Translations under genes and position numbers: made by a program
In this document: positions 31,548 through 43,743 of the stretch, piece by piece
Position numbering within the stretch: the stretch's first letter is position 1
How the letters are laid out: each line of letters starts with the position of its first letter
The notes under the pieces: model-generated
Seen by the model: the letters and a program-made list of their open reading frames with translations, nothing else
Databases searched by the model: none
What the model was told of the DNA's origin: nothing
NCBI GenBank assembly: GCA_037044905.1
Contig: JBAOKB010000162.1
Coordinates: forward strand, 248,001-312,000
Reading direction: 5' to 3'
DNA length: 64,000 nt
Source: Hortaea werneckii
Taxonomy: Eukaryota > Ascomycota > Dothideomycetes > Mycosphaerellales > Teratosphaeriaceae

Positions 31548-32688
31548 ATGGAAGAAGAAGACGATGACTTTTACGGCGGCGGAGAGCGGCAGCATCTCGG
31601 AGCGGATGCTACACAGGCCGAAGGCAGCCAGCAAGTGAAGGTGGAGCAGATGGATACCGGCGGCGACGGGGAGGAAGAAGAAGAAGAGGAGGAGGAGGAA
31701 GAGGATGAAGATGTACGGACATGTCAGATCACTATGGAGAAGGCACGGCTGTTGATACGTTACATAGGACGTCCAATTCACTCTAGACAAACCCACAGAT
31801 GCTACCAAAGCCGAGCCGAGGTAGGCCAGCGTCTCACTCTCCTTCACTGTTTACCGTTCACACATCTAACACTCGTCTCCAGCCGACCATCCGTCCGGCC
31901 GACGCCCTCGCAAGATAAGACCGCTACGGCCATCAAGCCCGAGAGTGGCGGGAAATCAAGCACTCCAGTCCCGAAACAAGAAAGGTCCGGTTCCGCCGCA
32001 CCCGTCCAGCAACCCCAAACCACCAAAGGCAGCTTCACCTACGCCGGAAAGGAAGGCAAGACTTCCCAGAAATCCGAACCTCTCACCTCGACCTGAACAC
32101 GATCCCGCAATGGCCGGCCTCCAACGGCCCGCCGAAGCTCCTCACGGACCTGGATATCGACGCCGATCTCGCAGAGCATAGCAAGCCCTGGAGATTACCG
32201 GGGACGGACCAGACGGATTTCTTCAACTACGGCTTCGACGAGTATACTGGACCCAGTACTGTCTGAAGCAGCAGAGCATGGCGGGCCAGATCGGCGACAT
32301 GAAAGCCATGGATGCGCAGATGAAGGCCATGTTCGGGGGCGGTGGCGGTGGACCGCCGGGGATGGGTCCAGGCGGACCTCCCGGCGGTGGTGGTGGAGGA
32401 GGTGGGCCTGGCGGGATTCCGCCGGGGATGCCAGGCCCGGAGCAGATGATGCAGATGATGATGCAGTCCGGACAGGACCCTAGCAGTATGGATTTCAATC
32501 AATTCATGGGGATGATGGGCGGTGGCGGACCGCCAGGCGGGCAATCGCCTATGCCGGGGGCGGGTCAGGGATTTCAGCCGCCGTCCGGGCCGAGCGGTGG
32601 GCCTGATGGCATGATGGGCATGATGGGCGATCATCAGCAGGGAGGCGGTGGTGGGCGTGGTGGTAGACGAGGGCGAGGGCGCTGGTAG
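31548..32688 (+). CDS. FIP1: Pre-mRNA polyadenylation factor FIP1
   Basis: CPF/CPSF subunit that tethers poly(A) polymerase. Start ATG 31548 (MEEEDDDFYGGG). A Glu-rich stretch is encoded at 31671-31712. Introns 31713-31767 and 31821-31882 give DVQFTLDKPTDATKAEPSRP. The Fip1 motif follows: AEHSKPWRLPGTDQTDFFNYGFDEYTWTQYCLKQQ (split here by a frame change). The C-terminus is Gly/Pro/Met-rich and ends in an RGG-like GRGGRRGRGRW. Two deletions are needed to read it: TT at 32063-32064 (KT-FPEIRTSHLDLN) and T at 32248 (DEYT-WTQYC). The Fip1 motif is so conserved that errors are the best explanation. Confidence 0.9.
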
Positions 32689-33433
32689 CATAGCGTGATC
32701 ACAGTCTTGACCGCGGGAGCAAAATGAGATGAAACATGTCGAAGATCAAATCTTTTCTGCATCCGCAACATTCTATAATCGCTGAGTCTATCGTCTACGT
32801 TTGGAACACATTTTCCGTAAAGGGCAGCACATCTTTGTGGCGGTCATCTTTGTAGCAGTGAAATGAAGCATCAAGGGTTGTATAGGGGTATGGAAATGGC
32901 GATTCGGACCCGGTGCTACTTAACCTCAATGCAGCTGAGGTCATGATTCGTCGAGTTTACAGTCCTTCGCCACGTGGCGACTGGCCTGGAAGTCCTGGCC
33001 TAAGCGCATGTCTATGGCTTGTCCAGTATCATCTGATCTGAAAGCGGTATTCTCTTCACAGTCAGCAACCCTTAAGTTGGGCGGCACTACTTCGCGGGCT
33101 AGGTAGGTCTTCTTACACAGAAGTGTAGACACGTAATATAATCACACCGAGGAGCAAAGCGTCCAATCCATGACACCTGCCATATCTTCAGGTGGCTGCG
33201 TACTCGCCGTGAAGATTTCGAAAGCCTGCACAGGTGGTGAAGAAAAGGAGGCAAAGTAAAGAATTAGATGTGTAGTATCGATGAACGACTAGTTCATTAA
33301 TGCGGACCTAACATTGCCAAAGCGAAACGCCACTACTCTCATGCAAAGGGGTATATAAAGCGGTAAAAAGACATACCAAAAACAAAAACCAACAAAAAAA
33401 AAAACCAAAAAAAAAACCCCCACCAACTTCCAT
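32689..33433. other. Intergenic, convergent 3' regions
   Basis: About 745 bp with an A-rich low-complexity tract at about 33378-33420 (AAAAACCAACAAAAAA-like). No gene is supported. Confidence 0.5.
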
Positions 33434-36178
33434 CTACTGAACCTTCCTCTTCGCGGCTCGCATAGCAAACAACGTCCCGTCCCTCCCCCGCTCACGCCCG
33501 ACCTCCAAAGCGATCATACGCGTAAAGTCCTTCAATAACCAATACGAGCTATGAGCCCAAGCATTGTCAGATACTGAATCTCCAGCGGCCCGCCACCATA
33601 GCGCAGGAAGTAATCGATCTGGCCATTGTCGTTTAGGAGGTACATCCTCTTCTCGGCGACTTCTTCACGGGTGAAGTTGTGCGTCTCGAGCTCCACGTTA
33701 GAGGGCAGGCGAGGCAGAGCCGGGGCTTTGGTGGCGTCTCGCTCCTGACCCTGACAGTGCGGAGCCAGATCCGGCAAACCAGTTCGTGCTGCTTCTCGTA
33801 CCGAACCAGCCCGCGGTCGCTGTGGGCAACCAGGCTTGCTTGATGGAAGAGGCATACTGCGAGTCCACTGCGGCATTCATGCGGTAGCTCACGGGATCAT
33901 AGGGATTGATGATGTTGTAGATGTTCTCAACCGGGATGCAACCGTACTGGCCTTGCTCGCCGCAGACGGAGAGGTTGTTGGAGTCGGCTTCGCGGAGGCT
34001 CGTGTCTTTGTTTTCCAGTCGGGGGACTAGCTGAGCCCGTTTCAGAAGCAGGAAGAAGCCAGCCGGTGAGCCAGCCAGAAACAGATTAGAAGTGTTGAAG
34101 AGGAAGTGGTCGAGCCTCGCAGCCTCGAGGTTGACAGCAGTAGGGTCAGAAAGATGCTTAGGTATTGTCGTAGGCTGCCTTGACAAGATATCCATAGCCA
34201 GCACACTGCCTAAGGAATGGCCAATCAGATGCACGCGCCCATGCTGTGCGAAGCCTGGGTTGTTCTGACACCAGAGCTTGTACACTCTGTTCGCCTCCGA
34301 CACCACAGCGCCGACAATCTTCGGTTGGTGATGTGACATGTAGTATGGAATATCCAACATCACGTCACTGACAATGTTTCGCGCAGACGGGAGCGTTTCG
34401 GGCGTGATATCCTGAAGTGTGAACTCGTTCGCGTTAGGATCATCAGGCCCATCCCTATAGCCGCCCTCTTCGAACGAGAGATTGTGTCGCCAATTTACAG
34501 GGAGCACCATGATCGAGCCCATCTCTTTGCGGAAATGCGACTTCACATCGTTTGTACCTACCTCAACATTGATGTCTCGCCGAAACGCGTTCATCGCATG
34601 CGTAAAGTGGAAGCTTTCCATACGCTGGCTGAGCTTTTGACCGATACCGTGCACGACTAGGATAAGATCGGACACCTTCGGACGTTCTGATGTAGCCAAC
34701 TCGGAGTCAGACTTCCGTCTGTCTGATGGAGGTGCACCTGACGTAGCTGTAGCAAGCCCCTGAGCAGCCTTCTCGGCCTTTTTGGTCTGCTTGGTAGGAT
34801 AAAGCTTATTCCAAGCGGCTTGATCAAAGCCCCGAACAACAGAGACGCCCAGCTTGTGGCCTTTGCGTATGTAGTTGGCAAGAGGTCTCCTTCCATAATA
34901 TGCAGACGGTAGCAGATTGGGTTTTAGCAATCGTGCTTCACGTTCATTTGCATAGATCACACCGAACGGAGCGTAATTTCTCGGTGGACCGCCTCTACCA
35001 TAGGTCGACTTTCCAGCAGCCTTGTTGTCAGCACCGCCAGGTCCCGTTGAAATGTCAACAGTGTCGCAAGCAGCTTCCACCGCCCGTTCGCGTAGCTGCT
35101 CTGGTGTCTCCGGCTCACCGTGGGTCAAATTTGAGGTAGCAGTGCGCATGAGATTTTCATGAGACGGAGGTCCTTGTCTGCTTTCCAGCCTTCGCTCCGC
35201 AGCAGACTTGGCAACTTTCTCGGGCCACAGCTTATGAACGATCTTCATTTCGCCTTCAGACCCAACATCAACTGCACTGTTCAGCTCGTCTTTCCACGTC
35301 TCGGTCCAGACCTGTAGATCAACATAACCTGCCTCGAGCATATTGGCAACATTCGTCTCTACAGGCAGCATGGTGTCCTGGTAAAACCATGTCCCGCGCA
35401 CTACCTGAGCAGTGTCGTGCACTGGCGCCCAGTAGATAGGCTGCATCAGAAGCTCCGGCATCTCAACCTGATGCAACCTGGAGGCACCTACCGCTACCCT
35501 GGCCTTCGGGCTTTCATCTTTTGATCGCTTCTCAGGCACAGGACTGTGCTCTAGCAGATGGGAGGAGTCATCCCAAGCGTACGTATCATGTGTCTGTACT
35601 TTCGGCCTCATCCTCGGCTCATTTTCGCCCTTCAGGTCACTCAGCCTCTTGCCAGAAGGCGCTCTAATGAACGGAGTCCCAGTTGTATCTGGCACAGCTG
35701 CGAACTCGGAAGCAATGTGATGTTCTTCGTGTGAGCCGTGGATATCATGGATGTCAGGGGGACCATCTACATGACTCAGGCTTGACGCTGCTGCCCTCGC
35801 TGTTGGCTTTCGTGATGTCCCTACGTTGCTGCCTGACCCTCTCCGGCTATCACGTCTGACCGGCCGCGATGGCGTTGCTCCGCTGCCGGCTCTGCTCCTG
35901 CTTCCTTCCCGAGAGACAGATTTCTCACTCTGTTCTTCATTATACTTCAGGATTTTATGTCTCAGATCATGCCATGCCTTGTCTAACGCCCTGTTATCGT
36001 AATCGGAGAATGGTTTCGGCGGTTGACTGAGTGGCGCCTTCGCGCCAGTCGGCGGCGGTACCGGAGACAGCGGATCATCTATGGGCAAAGGGGAGGTATA
36101 GAAGAATCTGGCTTCGATAGGAGGCGGCGCCTCGGAGTGGTGTAGGACCTGTCTGATGTACTGGTTCGCAGCGCTCAT
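33434..36178 (-). CDS. DDHD-domain phospholipase (intracellular PLA1-like)
   Basis: Lipase of the PA-PLA1/DDHD group (yeast Ddl1-like). Start ATG 36178 (MSAANQYIRQ). A WWE-like N-terminal region includes WFYQDTMLPVETNVANMLEAGYVDLQVW. A disordered Ser/Arg-rich stretch lies at about 85-260. The lipase core has VSDLILVVHGIGQ (oxyanion side) and the nucleophile elbow VHLIGHSLGSVLAMD, with Ser in G-H-S-L-G. The DDHD region carries LFLAGSPAGFFLLL, NIYNIINPYDPVSYR, and PSNVELETHNFTREE with IDYFLRYGGG. It ends SSYWLLKDFTR to AAKRKVQ at 33434. The frame changes near 33740-33760 and at CCC 33556-33558 (+ strand). Conserved sequence continues in each case. Confidence 0.88.
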
Positions 36179-36985
36179 CTTGCCCAAATAGAGAGCAGTG
36201 TCTGTTAGTGGCGATGTCAGGCCTCAAGACGCCTACACAGGCTGCTGCGTGATGTCTCGCGAGGAAGTACTTTTGGTGTGGCGCCGAGCCAGTCGAAGGT
36301 GTTGATCACGGATGCCTGCACATGCCTCCTGCGGGCCTGACGTGGCTGCTGCTGCTTTGCAGTCACTTCACCGTGCCTCCAACCACTTGCCAATAATGCC
36401 GCCTGCCAAAGCTGCAGCGACAAGAGATTTCCGGGGAGTCTGACGGTAACCCTTGTCCATCCTTTGGATTTCGCTCGACTTGTGGTCGAGGTGAAAAACA
36501 AACCTCTGTCGACTGCGCGTCACTAAGCTAAAGGCACGCGAAACTACAGGAATGACGTCAAGGGTCATGATGCCCTAAGAGTCTTGTTGATGTCCATTGG
36601 CAGATGTCGCCTACAAACTAGCGGTTGTATCCGCTATTAATGCGGGCGACCTCCGTACGTACACAACTGCCAATCCACCTTGATGGACGGCGAATGGCGG
36701 ACGACATTCGTGGAAGGTGATCAGAAGCTAGTGGCTGTACCCGTCGCTAGTGCTCATTGACCCCAGTACACTACATAGTACACAGCTGCCTACCAGTAAA
36801 TGGAACATTGGAAAGCTGACGGAAGGTAAGACTACTAGTAAACCACCTACAGTGATCATTACATTGCAATTAACGCAGACATCCAGCAAACGTTAAATAT
36901 ACACATCCCCTACGCTCCTCGCACGTACTCATTGAATCAAGAACTACCCTCGTGGACAGATCATCAGCCTGACCCCATCGACACC
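36179..36985. other. Intergenic with a diverged tandem duplication
   Basis: About 800 bp. It contains two related copies of about 105 bp at 36615-36720 and 36724-36826. A short frame near 36217-36501 on the - strand looks partly protein-like but has no supported start or homologue, and I do not call it. Confidence 0.45.
36615..36826 (+). repeat. Degenerate tandem duplication (two ~105-bp copies)
   Basis: The two halves align from ACTAGCGGTTGTATCCG / GCTAGTGGCTGTACCCG through ACACAACTGCC / ACACAGCTGCC to a shared GGAAGGT end. In the aligned blocks that I checked, the differences are transitions. Small indels occur between the blocks. Confidence 0.55.
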
Positions 36986-37517
36986 ATGTCTTTCAACGGC
37001 ACCCGTCTCTTCCGCTACGCACTCCTTGGAGAAGCAGCAATCAACATCGCTGGAGCCATACCGATAATCCTAAAGCCTGACAGTATGCTCAAGCTCCTCG
37101 TCAGAGGACCGACCATGATCAACCCTGCAACGCGGACTTTGACGCAATGGTTTGCCACACTTACTGCTTCCTTCCTTTCGGATGCAATACTAAGATGATC
37201 TTATTAGGTTTGGCGGACTGACGCTGGCTCTAACGGTGCCTATTCTTCTCTCCTACCCCAACCCTCACCCAAGCCGGGGGAGTAGCTCAGAAGTCATGGC
37301 TCGCAGACGGACGACCTACCTCACACTCGGCGCAGGCGAAGTCGCTCTCGGTACCATTATGGCTGCCCAGTATATACTCGGGGACTCCGGCTTGACTGAC
37401 GGCGCTTTACTGGCGGGCATGGGAATGATGGGAGGTATTGCTGCGATGCGCGGCTTCTTCCTTTATGTGCGGCCGAGCTGGATGGCGGCGCAGGGGAACG
37501 CTGAAAAGGCCCTGTGA
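36986..37517 (+). CDS. Small polytopic membrane protein of unknown function
   Basis: About 157 residues from ATG 36986 (MSFNGTRLFRYALLGEAA). Hydrophobic segments: LLGEAAINIAGAIPIILKP near the start, FGGLTLALTVPILLSYP, LGAGEVALGTIMAAQYIL, and ALLAGMGMMGGIAAMRGFFLYVRP. That suggests four membrane spans. I join two exons with an intron at 37150-37207; its donor GTTTGC is unusual, but it has an ATACTAAGA branch-like site and a TTATTAG acceptor, and the join keeps the frame and gives QWFGGLTLAL. The layout resembles small fungal membrane proteins of unknown function. The stop lies 65 bp from the convergent VPS11 stop. Confidence 0.6.
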
Positions 37518-37582
37518 AAGATGTCCTTGGGCTGTACGTTTGGTATTGTATGATATTTTGATCGGGTTGGATGGTACAGACT

Positions 37583-40500
37583 TCAACCCGTCCCCGTGAC
37601 ACTCGAGGCGCCCATGACACCTCTTCCAAACCAGTCTCCTACCACACCGAACCTCTCTTTCCCTCGCCCTAGCGCATCCTGGAATAGCTCGTGCCTCCCT
37701 GCAGTCTCCTCCTGGGCCCTCCTGATCTGTCTGACCGTTTGGCTCTGTGGCGTACAGATTGGACACTCCACGTCCTCGACATCCTGACCCTCCGCCACGT
37801 TCAGACATCTTTGATGATAGCTATGCTTGCAGAGGAAATGTACGGTGGGCAAATCCAAGGTTCTGCCGCACGCTGAACATCGTGTTGCGCTGAATGGTTC
37901 GGGCTGAGTGGACAGTGAGTCGATGGATTGCAGTTTCTGCGAGGTGTCAGAGCGTAAAGTGTTGATCTGACGGCGATTGGCTGCTATTTCTGCCCGTTCC
38001 CGTTCGACGGTCGAAGAGAGGTACTTTTTAACCAAGCCCATTGTGGCGACGGCATTGGTACTGAGAGTCTGTATTACTTGAAGAGGCGCCATCAATCCAT
38101 CATCTTCGATCTTCTTCAGCACCGTTTCAATCTCGTCGCCGGCCTCCTGTAGGATCTCCGGTGAGCTAGTGAAGTATGCCAGGGCTGCCGGATATAATTG
38201 TGGTTCCTCGGGTCCGTACTTGTGAAGCGCCTTGATGGCGCCACGTGTGTCCTTTGCAGCCGTGTAAGATCGGAAGACGTGGAAACGGAGACCTTGGCGT
38301 TCACTGACGAGGATAGTGCCGTCTCGGAACTTTTCGAGGTCCGAAAGTAGAAGAACGTTTGACGTGTCGATCGGAACGTCTTTTGACTCAATCAACTGCC
38401 GAGCCTTGCGCTCCCATTCTGTCTTCTCTTCGGCTTTGCTGTTGCTTGCTTGGTGCAGGTAAATCTCAAAGAGCGTTGTGTGCAGGTCAGCTTTCTCCGC
38501 CTCTTTAACATTCTCGCTTTTGATCAACGCTTCTAAGAAGGTGATGAACTCTTCCGGGTGATCGACAAAAGCAGAAAAAGCCAGTCTTGGTTTTGGAGCC
38601 TCGTAAGCGACATAATCACCCGCAGTGGTAGTTTCCACCACTTGCGTGGCTTTTGCTCACCAGCTGCCGGTGTCGACGACACGGTCATGCCAGGCAAGGG
38701 TATGAAAGCCACAAGGTTTTGCACGGCAGACTTTGCAGCAGTTCCAAATCCACTACTCTCCTGCTGTGCTGGAGAAGTATCCTGAACGATCACGGCATCC
38801 TTCTTCGGCCTGTACTGGTCTGTAAAGTAGTCGACAAACAGCTGTGTCATCTCTATCGGTCTGTGCTCGAGTAGAACAGTGCCGTACCTCATGAAGTTGT
38901 CGTACGCATCCTTTGGTCCCAAGCGAACGATGTACGCCACGGCCTCGGCGTACCATTTCAAATCCTCTATCATGATGTCGATTACAAGTCCGTGCTCCTC
39001 GTGTCTTCTGGCAAGGAAGGCCGCTTGCTCGTAATAGCCGCCTTGTCTGCACATGATTATTGCTGTGTCTAGATCAAACTTCAGCTCCCCTGGTTGCTTG
39101 ATAAATGCATCAAGCTTTTCAGTGTCTTTCAGCTTAGCGTAACAGTTAAGAAGCAGTGTCGTATGGTCTGATGTAGCCTTGCCTTCCTCATGCAGCGCTT
39201 CAAGATACTCTATCAGGTTCTTGATGTGCTGGTTGTCCAAGAACTTGCGGATGATCTGGCTTGGCTCTGTGTTGTCAATGGCTCGCAGGTATTGCTGCAT
39301 AGCTGTGTCGTAGTCGCCTTTAGAGTAGAGGTAGTCGCCGTATCGGCGGAAAATCACATTCTGCTGCCCTGGGTCAACCTTGTACTTCTGTGCAAGACTA
39401 ATGGCAACCAAGTACAGGTCTCGCTGATACACCAGGTCCAACTTCTGTGTGAAAGTGCGTTCATGGTAGCGATAAAGCTTCCCTTCGACAGTAAGGAGGA
39501 ATATGTCTCCCCACATGCTCAGGATCTTGTTGACTTCGCCATTCACCTTGTCCGAGTACGCGATCAGCTTCAGGTCCGCATCTAGTATGGTCAGATTGGA
39601 ACTGTTCATCAGCCCATCAACCTGCTGCCCGCCGAATTGCCTCAGCATCGTGTTGCCAGCAAAGTTGCCCTTTGGCGGTGAGACGACAAGCACGTAGTCT
39701 TTGTGTACCGCCACTAGCTTCTTCGTACATTCATACGCATAGCTGGCAGCCTTGCCTCTGGGGCCATAGACGTATATAGCATCATCTCGACCGACGATAA
39801 TATCGCTCGACTGTGGCTCAAGCGTCATGCAACCCACAGCACATCCTCGTTCATCAAGCGTACGCGCCGGGGTACCCTGACCGCCGCCTGAAATGGCCAA
39901 AGCTCGAATGTGCGAAGTCGTGGCGATGTACAAAGCAGTGGTTTTTGCCTCGCGAAATTCTAGCCCAGTAATGGGCTCTTCCGACTCAAAGACAGTACGC
40001 TGCTTGGTGCCACGGTCATGGATGAAGTCACCTCGTACCACCGTAACAGCACCATTGCCGAAGCCCACGGCCAATTGAGCCAGGTCGGTCGTCACAGCGA
40101 TATCTATTACAGGGAATGTCTTGCGTTGATTTGGACGCGCAAAGTACAAAGTAGCCTCGGATGGCCAGTCTTCTTCTCCGTCTGGTCCAGATTCCATACT
40201 TTCAGTTCCGGCTCGTGTGAAAGGTCCTCGGCAAGAGTGAGCAAATAAGAGGAATCCGGGACCTGCGTGAGGTGGGTCAGGCTGCCAGCGTCATGCGCCT
40301 TCCACGACCGGACAGACTTCAAGGACTGGTCCAGTAGGTGGACGCTGCCTTCTGGCGTGCCGACGAAGACATTCTGTGAGCCAGCAGCGATACAGCTAGC
40401 ACTCCCTTGCTGAGTCCGTTAATACTCGATTACATGAAAAGGCGGGCTTTGCGAAACGTACGTCAAGCTTGGGTGATGCGTCTCCGTCTGGCAACCGGAC

Positions 40501-40599
40501 TGGAGCCACATCAAAGAAGTTGAATGCTCGCCACTGTACAGGTCAGCCTAGAAATGACAGTGCGAGCAGCTATGCTTTACTGACCGAAGTGAGCGCCAT
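37583..40599 (-). CDS. VPS11: Vacuolar sorting protein VPS11 (CORVET/HOPS core subunit)
   Basis: Class C Vps subunit shared by CORVET and HOPS tethers on endosomes and vacuoles. Start ATG 40599 with a 15-nt first exon; introns 40534-40584 and 40410-40461. The N-terminus is MALTS-WRAFNFFDVAPVRLPDGD, then SCIAAGSQNVFVGTPEGSVH (beta-propeller). The clathrin-repeat region includes YGDYLYSKGDYDTAMQQYLRAI and ARRHEEHGLVIDIMIEDLKWYAEAV. A C-terminal RING has CSACGRTLDLPTVHFLCKH then CPICTPQS. Frame changes lie in TTT 40130-40132 (VQ-NQRKTFPVIDIAV) and near 38641 (VVETTTAGDYVAYEAP), both compatible with one missing base. Confidence 0.92.
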
Positions 40600-43269
40600 A
40601 CTACCGCCTCATCCCGATTGTATCTGTCAATGCTGTATTCGTCGATTATGCAACGAAACCCGGCGCCCTCAGTTGTCAGGTCGTGCCAGCAGCGGACACC
40701 TTCTGAGCATAGGAGGTAGCGGTGCCAGTGATGGGAACTACGCAGCCGTGCCAAAAAGGGGACGGGGTAAACGCGCTACACGTGATCACGCGAGATAGCT
40801 TGACGCGACCACCCAACGCGACACCTACATAGTACCCTCAACCCGCGCTTTCGAGCTGCATGACAAGCACGACAGGCAGCCTTGGGCATCTCAGATGTCT
40901 ATCACCTCACCGTCGACACTGCAAACACTCATGACACCTGACCATCACACCAACACGCATTCCAGGAGGATATCTTCAAAGCGTCATGAATCCGGGCTCG
41001 CCAGCATCCTGCCGCGCTCGATGGCACTCCACTACAACAAATCGATCCTCTCGGCCACAAACAAGAAGCACATACTCTACCCCCAGTCCTCCACAGACCC
41101 ACCGCCCTCTGCATCTCTTCTGCCTTCGGGCGGTCGATGAGCGCATTGGGCAACAGTCACCGTGCTGCGCTTCCACATGACGCGAACCTGCCGCGGCAGT
41201 CATTGAGCCTCGCCTCATTACCACGCCGAATGGCACTTTCGCTCGTGATCCAGGAGTGGGTGGGTGGTGGAAGCTTAACCCTAAGCGATCTTCTCGGTTA
41301 ATACAAGTCTCGCGGTCCTGGTCCCTTCAGTGGGCGGGAAGCTGCTGGCTTCCTCGACTAGTCGTCCGGACTCCGATACTGATAGCCGGCAGTGCCGCAA
41401 GGTGGCCGGTGATGCGGTTGAGGAGGATGGACGGCGAAAGGGTTGCTGGATACGTCCGGTGCCTTGAATGGCAATAATACAGTGGCCTCATGCGTCGGTT
41501 TGGTAAGACCTCCGATGGAGGCGCGCGTCGAGGCAGGCTGGCTGGACGAGATGCTCTGATCATTAATGGACAGCTCCTAGGTAGGTGAATGCTTGGGGAA
41601 AGACGCGAGAGAGAGGAGGCGAGAGCACGTCGGACTGCCCCCATTTTGGGGTTGTCTTGAGGATCTTCACATGCCGTGAACGGAAGACGATAGACTTGGC
41701 ATGAAATCTTAGGGTCTGCTACGCTCGATGCTGATCAGCAAAGGCTATGGATCACGGTGTGAGCAGCACTAGCACCTTCAGTGGTGTCTTCTGACACGGC
41801 TGGCTTAGGCTGGTGGACACGACTTGAAAAGGCGATGGGAAGGGCATAGAAGTATGCTCAGCAGAGTGTTAAGCCTACATACAGACGGTTAGGATTGGTT
41901 GGCTTCTTCGATACACAGCCGCGCTTCACACTGTCTGAATCATGCTCTTCACGCATGTAGCGAGGTGCGCGGGCTTACACACTGAAGCAGACCTCCTGAT
42001 ACGTTGCGTTGAAAGACGCTCATGGCATGCTATAGCCCCTGCACTCCTGTCGTTCTTGCCAAGCCTGTTCGTCGCCTGATCTAGCTGATGCAGCGGGTGT
42101 TTGCAAGCATGGTGCATCCCCGTAGTCTAACAATGCTCTCGGATCTAGTACGCTCGCTTCAATGCGAGGTCCGACGATCGCTACCAGGTCTACAAATATC
42201 GTTGACCGGACGTGGCGAAGGCGTCCTGCACAGCTCTCACACCCGCCATGCTGCTTCTGCAGACAAGCCAACTCCTCTCCACCTCAGCCATCTTCTCAGC
42301 ATGAACTCTAGAGCACTTGCCGCAGCACCAGCTAATGGCATGATACGCGCAAAGCGCATTGTCCGATCAGCCGCGTTAATCATCTCCCTCTTCTACCTCT
42401 CACGGATGAGAAGAGGTTGATCGATGGGCGCCGAATCCAAACACAATTTGCCTGCACCTGCTTCTCCGGCAACTATGCAGCGCAGCCTCACATTCCTCGC
42501 ACTAGAGGTGTGAGAAGGCAAGCGGTTTTTGTAGATGTACTTTGTCCGTTTGCGCCAGTCATGGTGGCAACAACGCCTCTCTCGAAGCTGCCGAATTAGA
42601 AATAACGAGGCAGTGGGCGGAGATGGAATGTAAAGACTAGTCTCGAGGAGAAGTGCTTACGACACACGGAGAGGATCTTTCCTGCACAAGCGGGGTTTGG
42701 AGTGCCATTGGCGCAGCGAATGCTCGGTGCCAGTCTGGTGAAAGGACGTGGATGCTCGCTTTGGCCTGGAAATGGAATTGATAAGATGGAAGGACGGTAG
42801 ATTGTGGTCTTTGCAGTGCTGGCAGTGGGGCAGGCCGCAAGGAAAGCAGCTCTTCAGAAGCTGATCTCTGCTGTCTAGTTCTCGGAGGCGTTGAGGACGA
42901 GGAAGTGTGAGTCTAGTAGACTGGGAGCTCGATGGCGAGTGGCGGGATTACTCCAGAGTGTGATCAGAGCTTTGGCTCGTCTGCTTGCTTGCCATTGCCA
43001 GTCTTCTTGCTCGCGCAGCTGCTGTTCACGATCGCTTTGGGCTTTGACATGTCGATAGACAGTGGAAGAGGGGTTGCGTAGGAAGCGCCTTGGGGCGCAC
43101 AGCCGCTTTCTCGATCCTGCAAAGGGGACAGGAGCGGCAAATGTCATTTTTATAAGTCTCCACATTCCCTGTGCTATATGGAAAGACATGGCTAACTACT
43201 TCCCTAGATCTCTTCCCCGCCAGCAGTACACTCTATAGTCTGACCGTTGCTGGTACGGCTAATCATGGA
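40600..43269. other. Gene-poor stretch of about 2.7 kb
   Basis: No ORF here has the frame length, motifs or splice structure of a gene. A 91-codon basic ORF near 42875-43151 (- strand) is the best candidate but has no recognisable family. A single TTAACCCTAA at about 41275 is not a telomere repeat array. I see no transposon ends, tRNA or tandem repeats. Confidence 0.5.
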
Positions 43270-43743
43270 CTAATTTTCAAGTACCGTCGCCGCTCTGTAG
43301 AAGGTGAGGAAAGCCCAGCCGGTTCCAGCAAAGTACAACAAGCTCCTGACGTAGCTCCATTGCTGCGTCTCGGTCACAATATAGTTTGCAGTGTACAAAA
43401 TCCGAATCACCATCCAGCCCGTGCAAAATGCGCTCAGACCGATTGCACCCTCTCCTGCGCGCTGCTCGGCCAGCAGTCCCACCAGCACCGCTGCTACGAA
43501 GAGCGGCATATTCTCCAGATGGTTCCTGTGGCAACTTTCGGCGCGTTCGTATGCGGCAAGTTCGCGCGCCGAAAGGCGTTTCCGGAGGGATCTGCCATCG
43601 TCGAGGATTTGGGGTTGCGGTTGTCGAGCTGTTTGGGGTTGCCCTTGCTCGCGATGACACTGGCATGTCCATGTGGGTAAGATGGCCAGAATGTAGTATA
43701 GTGGGATGGTAAGCACCGGGATACTGATAGAGGCTGTCGACAT
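43270..43743 (-). CDS. MAPEG-family membrane protein (microsomal GST-like)
   Basis: Small integral membrane protein of the MAPEG superfamily (glutathione/eicosanoid-type enzymes and relatives). Start ATG 43743. The first span is ISIPVLTIPLYYILAIL. The family motif ERAESCHRNHLENMPLFVAAVLVGLLAE is intact, as are the later spans WMVIRILYTANYIV and SLLYFAGTGWAFLTFY. Between about 43679 and GGG 43587-43589 the better protein reads in another frame (PHGHASVIASKGNPKQLDNRNPKSSTMAD) before returning, so two compensating indels are likely. The soluble ligand and reaction are unknown. Confidence 0.78.
   Translation of the reverse strand: MSTASISIPVLTIPLYYILAILPTWTCQCHREQGQPQTARQPQPQILDDGRSLRKRLSARELAAYERAESCHRNHLENMPLFVAAVLVGLLAEQRAGEGAIGLSAFCTGWMVIRILYTANYIVTETQQWSYVRSLLYFAGTGWAFLTFYRAATVLEN

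Noticed and set aside
36217..36501. 94-codon - strand ORF upstream of the DDHD gene
   Set aside because: No ATG at the annotated frame start, no domain, and it falls in a promoter-type gap.
41271..41284. TTAACCCTAA telomere-like string
   Set aside because: Single occurrence, no tandem array.
42875..43189. Basic small ORF on the - strand
   Set aside because: ATG possible at about 43151 but no homologue recognised, no splice or promoter evidence; left uncalled.
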